From: Saccharomyces paradoxus
Lineage: Eukaryota; Ascomycota; Saccharomycetes; Saccharomycetales; Saccharomycetaceae
Assembly: GCF_002079055.1 (NCBI RefSeq)
Contig: NC_047499.1
Location: forward strand, 248,001 to 312,000
Direction: 5' to 3'
DNA length: 64,000 bases
The translations under genes and the position numbers were made by a program. Shown in pieces: positions 48,384 to 59,748 of this stretch. Each line of letters begins with the position of its first letter. Position 1 is the first letter of the stretch. The notes beneath the pieces were generated by a model, which searched no databases, was not told where the DNA came from, and saw only the letters and a list, made by a program, of their open reading frames with translations.

Positions 48384-50000
48384 TTATTCGAAGACTTCTC
48401 CAGTAATTGGATCTCTCTTTTTGAAAGTCAATAACAAGTCATCTTTTGGAAAAATTGTAGCGAAAACCTTGATCTTTTCACTTAATGGAGTGACCTTATG
48501 ATGGAAATCAGTATATAGAGCAAATTTACCCAACAAAGCAGCGAAGGTGATCATGACATATGTTTGACCTAAGCAAACGTGTGGGCCGCAACCAAAAACT
48601 AACCAATTCTTCTTTGCTTCACTAGCCTTAGAGCCTTCTACCCATCTTTCAGGAATGAACTCATCAGGGTTTTCGTAAACTTCAGGGTCGTGTAAAGCTG
48701 GGTATAAGGTTGGAATCAACATAGCGCCCTTTGGTGCGGTATAGTTAGGAGAAACTGGGAAATTTTTCTTAACGACATATGGAACCATCAAGACAGGAGG
48801 TCTGTAACGTAAAGTTTCCTTGATGACCATATTAGTGTATTTCATTTTTTCAATCAAATCCAGGTTCAATTCAGTAGACATATCGTTGTTACGAACAGCC
48901 AATTGTTCTTCTCTGATCTTGGCTAGGACATCTGGACGATCAGCAACGATTTGGAATAACCAACAAGCCAAAGAAGAAGAGGCATCTTGAGAAGCAAATA
49001 AGAAAGTGAAAACAGCTTCGGAAATTTCCTTGTTAGTGAACTCTCTGTGGTAGATTCTAGAATCATCGTCGTTACTATTCTTTGCATCATGCATCAATTT
49101 ACACCAAGCATCCATAACGCAAACCGGTTTACCACCTGCAGCAATATGGTCCTTAGCCATTTGAGCACAGTTTTCGAAAATCTTCATGGCCATGTCAGCG
49201 GTTTTCTTACCGTACCATGTTTTGGTGTAAGGAATAATAATTGGGAAGTTAACTAATTCCAATGCTGCTGTAACCAAATAGTAATCATCGGCAATCTTTC
49301 TGACCTGATCTTCGGTGATGTAGTTACCACAGAAAGAGTTTAATGATAAGGCGCAAAGAATTTCTCTCATTTCATGGAAAAAGACCTGAGGCTCGTAATT
49401 GTTTTCCTTAGATAGACGAACAAATTTATCCATGTATTTATCCATAATTTGTTCCAATGAAGGTAAGTACTGAGCCAAAGCTTGCTTAGTGAAAAGACCA
49501 TTTAATGATTTTCTATAATCAGTGTGAGCTTTACCGTCCAAAAAAACCCAATTGCAAGGTCTCAAGATCTTCACAGCAACATCTACAACACAAGGTTTGA
49601 CAAACTTGGAAGATTGCAAGATCTTCCTTGCCAAATCTCTGGTAGATGCGATAACAACAAATTTATGGAAAATCGAAACACATGAAAGTGGACCGGATGC
49701 CCACTTAGCCTTATATTCTTCAAACTTTGGATCTAAAGACTCCAAAAAAGGACCGATGATGGGCCAGAACTTGAACTTTGGGCCTGCGATGGAGCCTTTT
49801 TTGATTTGATATGCTACCTGGTCCCAAACCAAAAGAATACAAATTAAAGTAGCAAATATCTTCAAATATGACATAGACTTAAGTATATTCAGGATTCTGA
49901 AGGCAGTAGTGGCGCCTACAGGGGAATGGTCCTTAGCCAATTGGTGTAATGTAGAATTATGAGTGGCCTGTTGTATTATATTTTCTGCGACAGAACTCAT
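48384..50000 (-). CDS. ERG5: Erg5, sterol C-22 desaturase (cytochrome P450 CYP61)
   Basis: Erg5 introduces the C22-C23 double bond in the side chain during late ergosterol synthesis in the ER. The 538-residue P450 has an N-terminal membrane anchor (about 44-62), an I-helix segment FLFASQDASSSLACW, the K-helix ETLRYRPP with conserved Glu and Arg, and the heme loop FGCGPHVCLG with Cys476 as the iron ligand. Length equals S. cerevisiae Erg5. Sterol-response motifs lie upstream. Confidence 0.98.
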   Translation of the reverse strand: MSSVAENIIQQATHNSTLHQLAKDHSPVGATTAFRILNILKSMSYLKIFATLICILLVWDQVAYQIKKGSIAGPKFKFWPIIGPFLESLDPKFEEYKAKWASGPLSCVSIFHKFVVIASTRDLARKILQSSKFVKPCVVDVAVKILRPCNWVFLDGKAHTDYRKSLNGLFTKQALAQYLPSLEQIMDKYMDKFVRLSKENNYEPQVFFHEMREILCALSLNSFCGNYITEDQVRKIADDYYLVTAALELVNFPIIIPYTKTWYGKKTADMAMKIFENCAQMAKDHIAAGGKPVCVMDAWCKLMHDAKNSNDDDSRIYHREFTNKEISEAVFTFLFASQDASSSLACWLFQIVADRPDVLAKIREEQLAVRNNDMSTELNLDLIEKMKYTNMVIKETLRYRPPVLMVPYVVKKNFPVSPNYTAPKGAMLIPTLYPALHDPEVYENPDEFIPERWVEGSKASEAKKNWLVFGCGPHVCLGQTYVMITFAALLGKFALYTDFHHKVTPLSEKIKVFATIFPKDDLLLTFKKRDPITGEVFE

Positions 50001-50751
50001 TTTGTTAAAAGGTGTTTATTATCTATTAGCTAGCAAAGTGTAATGTTTTGTGTGTTGTTATAAAGACTAAGAAAACAATATAACGATAAAGAAATGAATA
50101 AGAATAAGATATTTGGAACAATAGACGATTGACTTATATATAATTTTTTTCTTCCAACAAGATTCCCTGCTTGCGTATATAAACCAATCAGTCCCTTTGC
50201 CTGAAGACAATAAGGACGATCTTTACAACCGATCGATAAAAAAATCTTCTCAAAACCGAAACATGAGCTCTCTTCAATAGCGATATAAACACCGGCAGCA
50301 TTTAGACGCAGGTTTGGGCTATGTTTTGTCAGCAGCGATAAAAGGTACGAGACTTACGAGACTTAAACGAGGAAAGTCTTCTCGAGAACTATGGTTACAG
50401 GTATTACCCGCTCCGGAAATTGCGGAACAAATTCGCTGTCCCTTTACGAAATTCTCGTTTAAAAAACCAGGGGTGTGGGGTGTGGGCGCCTATATGCGCG
50501 AACGAGCAGCTGCTTTCCATGTTGTTCCGGGGAACCCCAGCGCTCACAGCGGTGGCCGCGGAAACAACGAAGCTTTTACGTGTAAAGGGATAACGTAAAA
50601 GGAAAGAAATGTTCAATGTGTCTGTCTATCTTAAAGGTGTGATAGGTGGCATTTATAACCTGACTCCACCTCATGCGTATGTATGTACATATATGTTGGT
50701 GGCGGAGTTTTGATTTAAGTTACATCATTATCCAAGGAATTTATAATTGTT
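50001..50751. promoter_or_regulatory. ERG5 promoter region with sterol-response-like and Reb1 sites
   Basis: TCGTTTA, the sterol regulatory core bound by Upc2 and Ecm22, occurs at 50364-50370 (minus, ERG5 orientation) and 50455-50461 (plus), about 365 and 460 bp before the ATG. TTACCCG at 50404-50410 is a Reb1 consensus between them. CGG-N6-CGG at 50550-50561 has Hap1-like spacing but lacks the central TA. ERG genes are known Upc2 and Hap1 targets; use of these sites is inferred. Confidence 0.55.
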
Positions 50752-52463
50752 CTATTTTTCTTGTTTCTTTGTATCATCGGCGGCTGTTTTTTCGTTAGAA
50801 ACATCGTCACCTCCATCAACTTGCAGTTTAGAGGACTCCGGCTCCTTGACGGGTTCCACTTCGGTAGCCTCAGTCGGATGTGCTGCTTCATCGCTTGTGC
50901 TTGTTCTTGTTTCGTCAATATCCGTTGAAGTCAGTGCAGAAATCGGTAATTGACTAGATCGTGGCTCCTTTAATGTTTGATTATCTGGTATAGTATTCCC
51001 GCCATCTGCCTCATTAGACCATTTGGAATGCGATGCCGATTCGGATTCCACTCTTGGAAGAGTGATTCCTGTATGAATACTCCCCACATTTGCTTCAGAT
51101 GACTGATTTGTGTTTGTTGTGGTTGGAGAAGGTGACAAGGGTTTCGGATTGCCTGGTGCAATACTTAGCGTGCTTACCGAACTCATTGTGGTATTGCGTG
51201 GATAGGATAACGGTGAAGCTGTGTTATTCACCAGTTGTTGTTTCATAGGCATTGTTGTTGAAAGGTTTTGTAGGTTAGCTATGGTATGTCCTTCGAGGTG
51301 GTTAGGGTTAGGAATTGGGCATTTGCTCAAGGGTTTTTGGCCCGCAGTAATTGCATTTACAGCTGGGATAGGATTACTAGGTATCATTTTGTTGTTCAAA
51401 TTCATTGAGGAATATGCCAATTGGGCAGCAGATATGTTTATAGGGGCATTAGAATTTTGATAGTTATTAAGAGGTTGATAGTAGGTGCGCGGACTGATAG
51501 ATTTGATACCAGCGCTGCTACTACTACTACTGCTCTCATTACTTGGGTTATTCTGTTTTAATACGCTCTGAATATCCCTAATAAACAAAGGATAAAGATA
51601 GTCAGCAATTTTTTCTCTTTGTGCTATTGCTAGGGCACGCTCAAACGGTATCCACACACCCTTTAAATGCATGGAACCAATTTTCACAACATGCCTAATT
51701 TTTTCGGCTTTTAAGATACCATCTCTTCTACCTCTTGTCATTTTAGTTACGTTCAGGAGTTTGGTACCATTGACCATATCGTTATCCGCTCTTCTTACTA
51801 CCGAAATCCCATTAGCTTCAACCTGATAACATAATGTTTTTTCATCCTCCCACATAGTTGTTGTTACTCTTGGTCTTATTATGCTTGCGGAAGTGCCGCT
51901 GCTGTTACTACCTGTTGCATTGGGAGTAGCTATTAATGGCATGGGGTGCCTTATGGTGGTAGTTTGGAAAGAATTCATAGTTTTAGCCATTGGATCATAC
52001 TGCTGATCTGGCATCCCGTGTCTGTTTGCACTTAAATAAGTTTCTTGGTCAGTAGGAGGCTTAACTGGTGGAGTTATGGAATTTCCATCATACAACGGGC
52101 TCACCTGTTGCTGTTGCTGTGGCGGTAGCAAGCCCACTTGGGGAAGATTATAGCTTAATGGTCCATTTTGACTGGGTGGAACTTGGGTTGGCGTTGTTAA
52201 AGATCTTGGAGGGATTGGAGAATGCGAGTTTGGAATTGAGGAGGTCTTGTGAAATCCGGGGTATTGGTATGTGGAAGGTTGTGGATAATTTGACATTTGA
52301 GGCTGCTGAACTGACGATGAGATACTATTACTATTGCGACTAGTACGATTAGAATTGGGAGACATGGACCCACTGGATGAATCAGAAGGTGGTCCAGATT
52401 TACTAAACTTTGTGAAAGCATTACCTATTTTTGGTGGTTGCGCCGAGTAAGTTTGAGCTTGTA

Positions 52464-52502
<39 letters not shown>

Positions 52503-53106
52503 CAAAGGTTGAGTAACTGTTTTCTGAATTGGAATTTTGAGCTTGATTACTAGTTACGCATGGTGCTGTGCCGTTAGCAGTGCCATCACCGTTTGCAGAA
52601 TAATAGTAATACGCCTGTGGGTACGAATATGCCATTGATTGTTGGGCTTGCATTTGTGGGAAATAATAGTAGTATGGTACATTGTTACTAACAGTATTGC
52701 TGCTATTGCTATTGCTGCTAACTGCAGAACCATTTGGTAGTGCAGTAGCAGCAGCGTTGGATGGAATACCTACAGACGTGGAAGGTAAATTAGAAATATT
52801 TGAGTCAGAACCGCTGCTCTGAAAAGATTCTTGAACTTGATACATTTGAGGCTGAGGGTGCTGCTGCTGTTGAGACTGAGATTGCGCCTGCTGATAATAT
52901 TGCGGGTAGGGCCACTGTTCGGGAACTACATATTGGTAGGATACGGGCATCATAGGCTGAACGCTCTGGCCGAGATATTGTTGTTGCTGCTGTTGGGTTG
53001 ACTGGCCAATAGTACTTTCGCTATTGCTTACGGTACTCATATTTGATTCTTGGTGCATGTGGTTGGGCTTGATATCATTCGTATTGACTGGGTTACCGAT
53101 GGGCAT
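50752..53106 (-). CDS. SOK2: Sok2, APSES transcription factor
   Basis: Sok2 is an APSES (KilA-N type) DNA-binding protein that represses pseudohyphal growth and early meiotic genes downstream of PKA. The 784-residue protein has a long Gln/Ser/Tyr-rich N-terminus with a 12-Gln run near residues 200-215 and a stretch of Tyr (YYYYFP). The APSES domain is at about 408-515, containing [19 protein letters not shown] and [17 protein letters not shown] Ser/Thr/Asn-rich tail ends TKKQEK. It is the paralogue of Phd1. Confidence 0.97.
52465..52500 (-). repeat. CAA/CAG hexamer repeat (12 Gln codons) in SOK2
   Basis: Six copies of TTGCTG on the plus strand encode 12 consecutive Gln (alternating CAA and CAG) in the N-terminal low-complexity region of Sok2. 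Likely polymorphic in length. Confidence 0.9.
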
Positions 53107-55021
53107 GACAAAAGAACCTTACCGGGTATATGTAAGGATGATTTTGTACTGTGCTAAACAAATCCACTCTCAATTTCCAATAAATAAAGATCAAAGAGAA
53201 TTTTTTTTTTTTAATACAATTGTGAGATACGTTTCTTTAATAAAAATGGCAGAAAATGATATCGCTTCTGTTCGCAGTGGAAAAAGCTATGTGAAAGGAC
53301 TATCAACTATTCTAGAAAGCTTGTACAAGCACAGGCACACACAACTAACGCAAAATATGGTGGGGAAAACTTCAAAAACTAACAAAAAGAAGTGTTAAAG
53401 ACGAACTTTTCTTTTGTATCGTCAACTTTGCCACATTCGATAAAAGTTAATAGAACATGAACGGGCAACACATCTACGTAGTTTTTATGTGAGGACAAGA
53501 GAAAGAATACATCACTGATAGGTGCGTCCGTTGTGAGAGCACTGTACTATTGCGAAGAGCAGGGCAAAGGCAAAGAATGAGATGATCGATGCTTAGCCGA
53601 CTGCCAGACTCACTGAGCAGTAGTCTCTACCAGTTCCTTAGTTAGATCGCACTCAATTTGGAATGTTCCGTAGGCCTACGGAAGAAAAAGCAACAAAAGA
53701 AAGAAAAACCGGACAACATGCGGGAAAAATGCAAACTGTGTGAGGAAAAATTAACTTTAAAGATTACATCAACGGAGGGCAAAGATCCTTCCGCAATTCT
53801 TCTACTGCGGTTTCCCTGCAGGCACAGCTAATCGGAGGGAAAACAAGTCAGCGGACGTGCAGTTCCCGCACAGGCTTCTCTGCAGAGAAATCGGAATATG
53901 AAATATTATTTTTGTGTTTTTTTGTTAACTTCTTTACTATCCGCATCACGGGAAGAGTGCATTGACATAAGAGGCGCAAGAAAATGCGACCCACGGTGAT
54001 AGAAAAGAGAAAGAAAAAGCCGTTTGCGGGAAGTATGTTCACTCAGAAACAATATCTCTGCTGTATCCCTATATGTATTATGCCGCGTTGCTTGTGCAGG
54101 TACAGAGTCCCTGCACGATTTTTCAACGAGGCCTAGATTTGCTAAGAGGATGAAGCGGAGCCTGAAAATAAACAAGCCAAAAACCGGAATTTCGCGCTTG
54201 GTGTTCATTCGCACTCTTTTCGTGTGGTGAATGCACCTGGTGCGCCTTCTGAAGGTGACATAACTTTCCAAAAAAAAGGAATTCTAAGCGCATCCAACCA
54301 TTCCCCGCCACAGATGCGGATTGGTTGTCACAATTGGTACACAAATTGTAAATATTTCCCCTCTTTCGTCGAAGCGGGTAAGAGTAGACTGTATGCAGGA
54401 ACAGCAAAGGTAAAAATTAACTGGGCCTTATTTCTATGGAAGCTTCCCTTGGAGTAATAAGGTTAGGACCAGCGTGAAAGTAAGAAATCTTCCTATATCT
54501 CAATCTGTCAATGCTTGCGAGGAAGTAATGTCGAGGTAGATGCTGACATAATGAGATAAATTGTTCTCCCGATATCCCTTTGAGAGTCTAAGCATTGCCA
54601 ACCTTTTTCTTTTCCTTTGTAGTTTTCATGCAAATGCAGGGAACAAAGTACTCATTAAGGCTGTTAATCAGCCGCACTCTACATAAAATTCCTTGGCAAA
54701 CATGGTTTGTTGGGAAAAGCTTTACTCTTCCCCTGTGCTGGTAATTACGAAAATCAAGATTGTGTTCTCCCATGTGCCACTACGCAACAAACTTTTTGAA
54801 GCGCGTATTTACCACCGGAACAGGCCATTGTGTCACATATATAAAAAAAAACTGCCGCCAAAACTAGGTATATTTTACGCAAAATGTATCAAAGAACAGA
54901 AGATACGATAAGCTAACCAGTAATTCGCTTTATCTAGCTAAATAATAAACGCGCTGTTAGCACTATTATTTTTTATCATTCTAGCTTTCTCCCCTTGTGA
55001 ACAACCATATTTAGAAACATA
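53107..55021. promoter_or_regulatory. Divergent SOK2-SPO20 regulatory region
   Basis: A 1.9-kb spacer, long for yeast. It has several GC-richer blocks (53640-53860, 54040-54260), CGGGTAA (Reb1) at 54375-54381, and TACGCAAAA at 54876-54884, matching the middle sporulation element (gNCRCAAAW) at 8 of 9 positions, 138 bp before SPO20. The length suggests extensive SOK2 control or a long SOK2 leader. Open frames of 60-121 codons here show no domain. Confidence 0.5.
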
Positions 55022-56203
55022 ATGGGATTCAGAAAAATACTTGCTAGCAAATCACATCACAGTCGCCACCATAAAAGTTCCAATGGGCAAAATCATCGCT
55101 ATACACTTATTTCCAACATCACGGGGTCCCATGAAACAAAATTTTTATCGCCCTTTAGGATGGGCAATAACTCAGGAAGTAGAAGACGTGATAGGCTACA
55201 TTTGAAGATTAAATCCTTAAGGAACAAAATCCACAGACAACTTCACCCAAAATGCTTGATTGATGACACAATTGTAAGTGATGGCGATAAATACAGCTCA
55301 TACGAGGAGCCCAAAAAGGACGGCCTTGCTTCTATTTCATTAAAAGAGCTTTTTCCAAAGTCCAACAGGTACCAAATTGCTGAGGAAAACATAGAAGAAA
55401 CAAATAGCGTTATTCACCGAGACTTAGGCAAATTTGAAAATGAGAATGACTATCCACAGTGGGGAAACGTAGAATATCAATATAACATCGGGAACAACGG
55501 ACATGAGGAGGATGAAATAGTTGATAGACTCAGGTCCGAAATTAGAAGCACCAAGTTAAAATCTGTAAAAACAACAAACAGAACACTTGAAAAAGCGATA
55601 GAGGCTCGAAGGACGGGGAAAAGAGTACTTCAACAACTAAGTTGCCAAAGTAACCAACTCACTAAGATCGAGGGCAATTGTGACATGCTTAAAATTCAGT
55701 CTAATATGGCTGACCGGAAGATTGACGAACTTGTCCATGAAAATAGAAGTTTATTTGCATTAAAGTCACCCAATCCATTCAGGAAGAAAAGGGAAAGAGA
55801 AAAACGAAACCAGATCAATAATTTGAAGTTAAAGCAACATCAGTTACAGCAGGAAACTATGAAGCGAGCCCAAGAATCGAATAAAAATTTGGCTATAAAT
55901 CTAACCTCTGACTATAAACGACATGGGCAAGAGGTGGAAAGACAGCGTATTCTTAAGGACGCCCAGAAGTATCAGTTTGAAGCCGATGAAGAGGATAACC
56001 AAATGGAACTCGACTTGTATGGGAACCTGGAACAAATAAAAGCGGTGAGTGGTGACCTGAAAGTTATGGCTCACACATTTGGTAGAGAGTTTGAAGCACA
56101 AAACTTCCGGATGTTTGATATCGAGAACAATGTTCAGCAGGTGGACGGCACTTTACAAGCCAAGCAGTACAGATTGGATAAAGTGATTGGAAAAAAGTGG
56201 TGA
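55022..56203 (+). CDS. SPO20: Spo20, sporulation-specific SNAP-25-type SNARE
   Basis: Spo20 replaces Sec9 in meiosis so vesicles can fuse to build the prospore membrane. The 393-residue protein has a basic, His/Lys/Arg-rich N-terminus (1-90) including the phosphatidic-acid-binding amphipathic region. Two SNARE helices follow: Qb around 165-235 (EIVDRLRSEIRSTK...) and Qc around 325-388, with heptad spacing and no membrane anchor. The two helices are joined by a charged linker with FRKKREREKR. Compared with my memory of S. cerevisiae Spo20 (397 aa), it is clearly diverged, as expected for a fast-evolving gene. Confidence 0.96.
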   Translation: MGFRKILASKSHHSRHHKSSNGQNHRYTLISNITGSHETKFLSPFRMGNNSGSRRRDRLHLKIKSLRNKIHRQLHPKCLIDDTIVSDGDKYSSYEEPKKDGLASISLKELFPKSNRYQIAEENIEETNSVIHRDLGKFENENDYPQWGNVEYQYNIGNNGHEEDEIVDRLRSEIRSTKLKSVKTTNRTLEKAIEARRTGKRVLQQLSCQSNQLTKIEGNCDMLKIQSNMADRKIDELVHENRSLFALKSPNPFRKKREREKRNQINNLKLKQHQLQQETMKRAQESNKNLAINLTSDYKRHGQEVERQRILKDAQKYQFEADEEDNQMELDLYGNLEQIKAVSGDLKVMAHTFGREFEAQNFRMFDIENNVQQVDGTLQAKQYRLDKVIGKKW

Positions 56204-57630
56204 GTTGATTTACGCAGAAAATATGAGCGTATATAAATTTACTGAATAGATAACTATTAGAAAAGGTATATGTAGACATGCTTGCAGTAGAAAAAGGAAA
56301 TAGTGAGCAAGGAATTAGCATTGAAGGTATTAATCTTTCTTTATTCAGAACTTTCACGACAAAACTTGTCCTTTCTGATAGTAAAATATATTCTAAACTT
56401 CGGGGATTTGTTTTCCGCGTCGTTTCGTATTTGTTTCCCGTTCCATCCGTGATCTTAAACTGGGTTAACTGAAAAAATATCAACATGATTTGATTTTCTG
56501 ATACTACTTACTCCACCTCTATCTACCATCTATGAGAAGTGGAAAAAGGGTAAAGAATAGCGCCGCTATGTGCAGAGGTGTGATATGTAATACAGTAACA
56601 AATCTGCTTGCTACTCACGAAAATCACAAATTATTACTCATGAAATTTCACTTGTCAAAAAAGATTTTAGGTGTAAAACGTCATGAAAGTTTAATTCTGG
56701 TGAGAAAAAAAACCAAAACACTATGAAATTCTTCCGATAATGACTGCGCACCCATCCTTTCTATCATATTTGTCTTTGGTATGGAATGATATCTGTACTG
56801 CGGCTAAAAAACCAAAATACGGCTTCCGTCTTTATATTGAGCGGCTCAACGCTCTTAGCAAAATCAGAAGAAGATAAGAGAGGTGCCTCCGGTGTTCGTA
56901 TTTATCTAAATTCAAAGAGTATTGTGTAAGAATGGTTTTCCACTACAAACTATATCAATGAAAAAGTCATTAATCGAATCATTGGAACAAAAATGTTCGA
57001 TATCTTGAAACTCTTTACTGCTTTATGCCAGAATAAAAGACCCCGCATTTTTTCGAAATAATCCGTTACCGCGTGTACATACATATACCGCAACTTAGGC
57101 GGTAAAGTCCTCCTTTTCTTCTTTTTTTATTCGTTTCCAATTTGTTTCTCGTACCGTGCAAACTTCAAGTCTTTAAGAAATGAACACGACATGAATGCGT
57201 CAGTCTGACTCAGATATGACAAGATCGTTCCTGCGCGTACGCGTACACCAGCGATGCAATAAAGAACATTGTGTGATATTCAGTAGGTGGGTTCGAAAAG
57301 TTAATTTATGTAGGTTATACTGGTTTTGATACGCGCTTGATGAACTTAAATAGCCGCCAAAAGAAAAGCCGTCAGATCAGCCCAGACAAAATCCGGAGAG
57401 TTTCCTAACAGGTTTTAATTGTGTCCTATTAAAGCCGGAGGTAGACATTGATACGCATTGAAGTCGGGGCAAACCACCTTTACCCCAATATTCTCCCCTC
57501 AAATAGTGGCAATAAATAAGAAAAAGGTCATCACTTTTTTTTTTATCCTCTTGTCCGTTTTTTTTTTTTTTTTTTTTTTTTTTTCTGAGTGAAGCATTAT
57601 TTAGAATAAAGGGTACCTTTTGTAAGCACG
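56204..57630. promoter_or_regulatory. SPO20-YMR018W intergenic region
   Basis: A 1.4-kb tandem gap. Close to YMR018W there is an uninterrupted run of 27 T at 57558-57584, ending 46 bp before the ATG, with another T run at about 57535-57544. GCGCGTACGCGTACAC near 57233 is a self-complementary, CpG-rich patch. Frames of 64 codons have no recognisable content. Confidence 0.5.
57558..57584 (+). repeat. 27-nt poly(dT) tract upstream of YMR018W
   Basis: An uninterrupted homopolymer of 27 T sits 46 bp before the YMR018W ATG. Such tracts disfavour nucleosomes in yeast promoters. Exact length may be a sequencing or polymerase artefact. Confidence 0.85.
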
Positions 57631-59175
57631 ATGAACGAAGTCACTTGTTCCGTAACTAATGGTAATCCAATTGATAAGATCAACAATGAACTAAGGTTGA
57701 AATGGAATAATCTGAGTAAATTCTCCGATTTTCAGACTAACGGTAGCGCCGCACGAAATGCCAATACAATAGAGTATATCTTTACCAACTGTCAAAAAAG
57801 CAACAGTACCAGTAAGATAGATTTCCAGGTCGCATTACCGGTAGATAAACCCAAACATGGTGGTAGTAGCGGAAAAGAATTGTCAGGACTTGAGAACCAA
57901 TGGTCAAAGGAATTCTCTTGTTTTCACAGGAATAAAAGTGCCGATGTGGCTAAGCCTGGTACAAAGAAGCATGAGAAATGCCCCATAAAATTTCACGATA
58001 AGCATTTTGCACCTTACCACAGTACAGCGTATCACCAAAACCGCATATATCCTTGTAGAAAATCTTACAATGAGAGCTCATCTGTTTCTAATGGCTGGGA
58101 ATCTCAGTTCAAATTAATTGAAAGCCAGTTAATAAATGACCTAACAATAGAAAACAATGTAGAAGAAAAAAACATTGGTTACGAATATGTGGCAGAATAC
58201 GAAGAAACAATAGGTTTCAAACATAGGCTGTTATCCGTACCGCAAACATATCAATTTCTAAAATCGAACATCTACTTAAGCGAACGGGACCCATATAAAA
58301 TAGGATGTGTACTAATGGAAAACGGTTCCAATTTGAACGAAGTTGTGATGGCGTTTGAAGCAGCCATCTCACAAAATCCGGATCATGTAAATGCATGGCT
58401 AAAGTTAGGTGTAGTTAATATTGAAAATGAAAGCGAAAGCAATGGTGAGCTTGCTTTGCGAAATTGCTTGAACTTGGATCCAAATAATACGCTTGCATTG
58501 GAAAGTTTAGCAATTCACTATGTAAACCAACAAAATGAACCAGAGTCCTTGAAGCTTTTTCATAAATGGATTCTTTCAAAATTTTCAAAGTTTTTACATC
58601 CTTTTACAGGAAAAGACGAGAACAGCGTCAATAAAATCCCGGAAAAGTCTCATTTAGTGCGTATTCTGGAATCTTTGTTGAATATGGGTATAAAAAAAAC
58701 AGACCAATATGATGTATATTCAGTATTATCAGTCTTATATTATTCCGATCAGAAAATACAGCAGTCTCGGGAATGTTTGGAGTTCTTACTATCGGAGTGG
58801 CCCAATAATGGAATAATATGGAATAGATATGGAGCAATTTTAGCCAATACTGAGTCATATCACTCTGCAATAAATGCGTACAATAAATCCAAACAACTAA
58901 GACCGAATTTTACAAGGGTGCGTTATAATTTAGCAATTGCCTACATGAATAAAGGTGAATATGTAAAAGCAAGCAAAATGTTGATTGAAGTTATATTGTT
59001 ACGAAGTAATGGATATGAACACAACAAGGCAAAAATGCAAAACAAATTTATGCAAAATCTAAAAAATGCTCTAATCGCTTCAAAAAAATTTGATTTTCTT
59101 GATTTAATAAATGGCTCTCACAATGTAGAATCGTTATTATCAACCTTAAAAACTATATATAACAAGATGGGTTAG
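57631..59175 (+). CDS. Pex5-like TPR protein (YMR018W homologue)
   Basis: This 514-residue protein resembles the peroxisomal receptor Pex5 and matches YMR018W in length. The N-terminus (1-170) is variable and contains the WxxxF-type motif NGWESQF near 150. TPR repeats fill residues about 225-500, for example [19 protein letters not shown] and [23 protein letters not shown]. In Pex5 the TPRs bind C-terminal SKL-type signals. No peroxisomal role is well established for this paralogue, and I infer only that it may bind a peptide tail. Confidence 0.93.
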   Translation: MNEVTCSVTNGNPIDKINNELRLKWNNLSKFSDFQTNGSAARNANTIEYIFTNCQKSNSTSKIDFQVALPVDKPKHGGSSGKELSGLENQWSKEFSCFHRNKSADVAKPGTKKHEKCPIKFHDKHFAPYHSTAYHQNRIYPCRKSYNESSSVSNGWESQFKLIESQLINDLTIENNVEEKNIGYEYVAEYEETIGFKHRLLSVPQTYQFLKSNIYLSERDPYKIGCVLMENGSNLNEVVMAFEAAISQNPDHVNAWLKLGVVNIENESESNGELALRNCLNLDPNNTLALESLAIHYVNQQNEPESLKLFHKWILSKFSKFLHPFTGKDENSVNKIPEKSHLVRILESLLNMGIKKTDQYDVYSVLSVLYYSDQKIQQSRECLEFLLSEWPNNGIIWNRYGAILANTESYHSAINAYNKSKQLRPNFTRVRYNLAIAYMNKGEYVKASKMLIEVILLRSNGYEHNKAKMQNKFMQNLKNALIASKKFDFLDLINGSHNVESLLSTLKTIYNKMG

Positions 59176-59748
59176 GGTTTAGTTATTTTTTGCTATATAG
59201 TGCATTCAAAATAAAAAAAAGATCACAGCTAAAACCAACCAAGTAGCTATCGCACGTTGAAAAGGCATTTAAACAAGGGAAACCCAAAAAAAAACTTATG
59301 CCTGTCGCTTTCAAGAATACAAGCTCTTCCAAAAATAGAAAATTAATTTCGCTTTATTAAGCAATTACACGTTCCAGAATTACTATGAGTTTTTGTATTG
59401 AACTTCTCATTCAATACTTTATGTCAACCACCTATTTCACGTGTTTACATTATCTATGAGTTTTTTTGTGCTATCATTTCTTTTCGCCGTAGGTCATTAG
59501 TGCATACTATTTTTCATTAAATGCAGAGTAAAAGAGACTCCATCTATTTCTCATAAAAAGAAAATGGATACCCGGCTGAAAATGAGAATGAATCAATGAA
59601 AATCTATTGTATAGTATATCTAAGCATTGTCCGGTAACAGTCAAGTTCGTCAACCCACTGGTTGTTCCCTTCGAACTTTTTCTTTGCACTATATGGGCAA
59701 CTTGATAGGACATGAGCCCATACTAACAGAAAGGAACGTTTTAGAGAA
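59176..59748. other. YMR018W-STB4 intergenic region
   Basis: A 573-bp tandem gap. CACGTG occurs near 59433. An in-frame TGA at 59713-59715 lies upstream of the STB4 start. No RNA gene or LTR seen. Confidence 0.5.

Noticed and set aside
50550-50561. Firm Hap1 site call (CGG-N6-CGG) upstream of ERG5
   Set aside because: Spacing fits but the central TA of the Hap1 consensus is absent, so it is mentioned only as a possibility.
53024-53398. 124-codon plus-strand ORF overlapping the SOK2 5' end
   Set aside because: It is antisense to SOK2 at its start, is low-complexity (poly-Phe from a T tract, Lys-rich tail) and has no recognisable domain.
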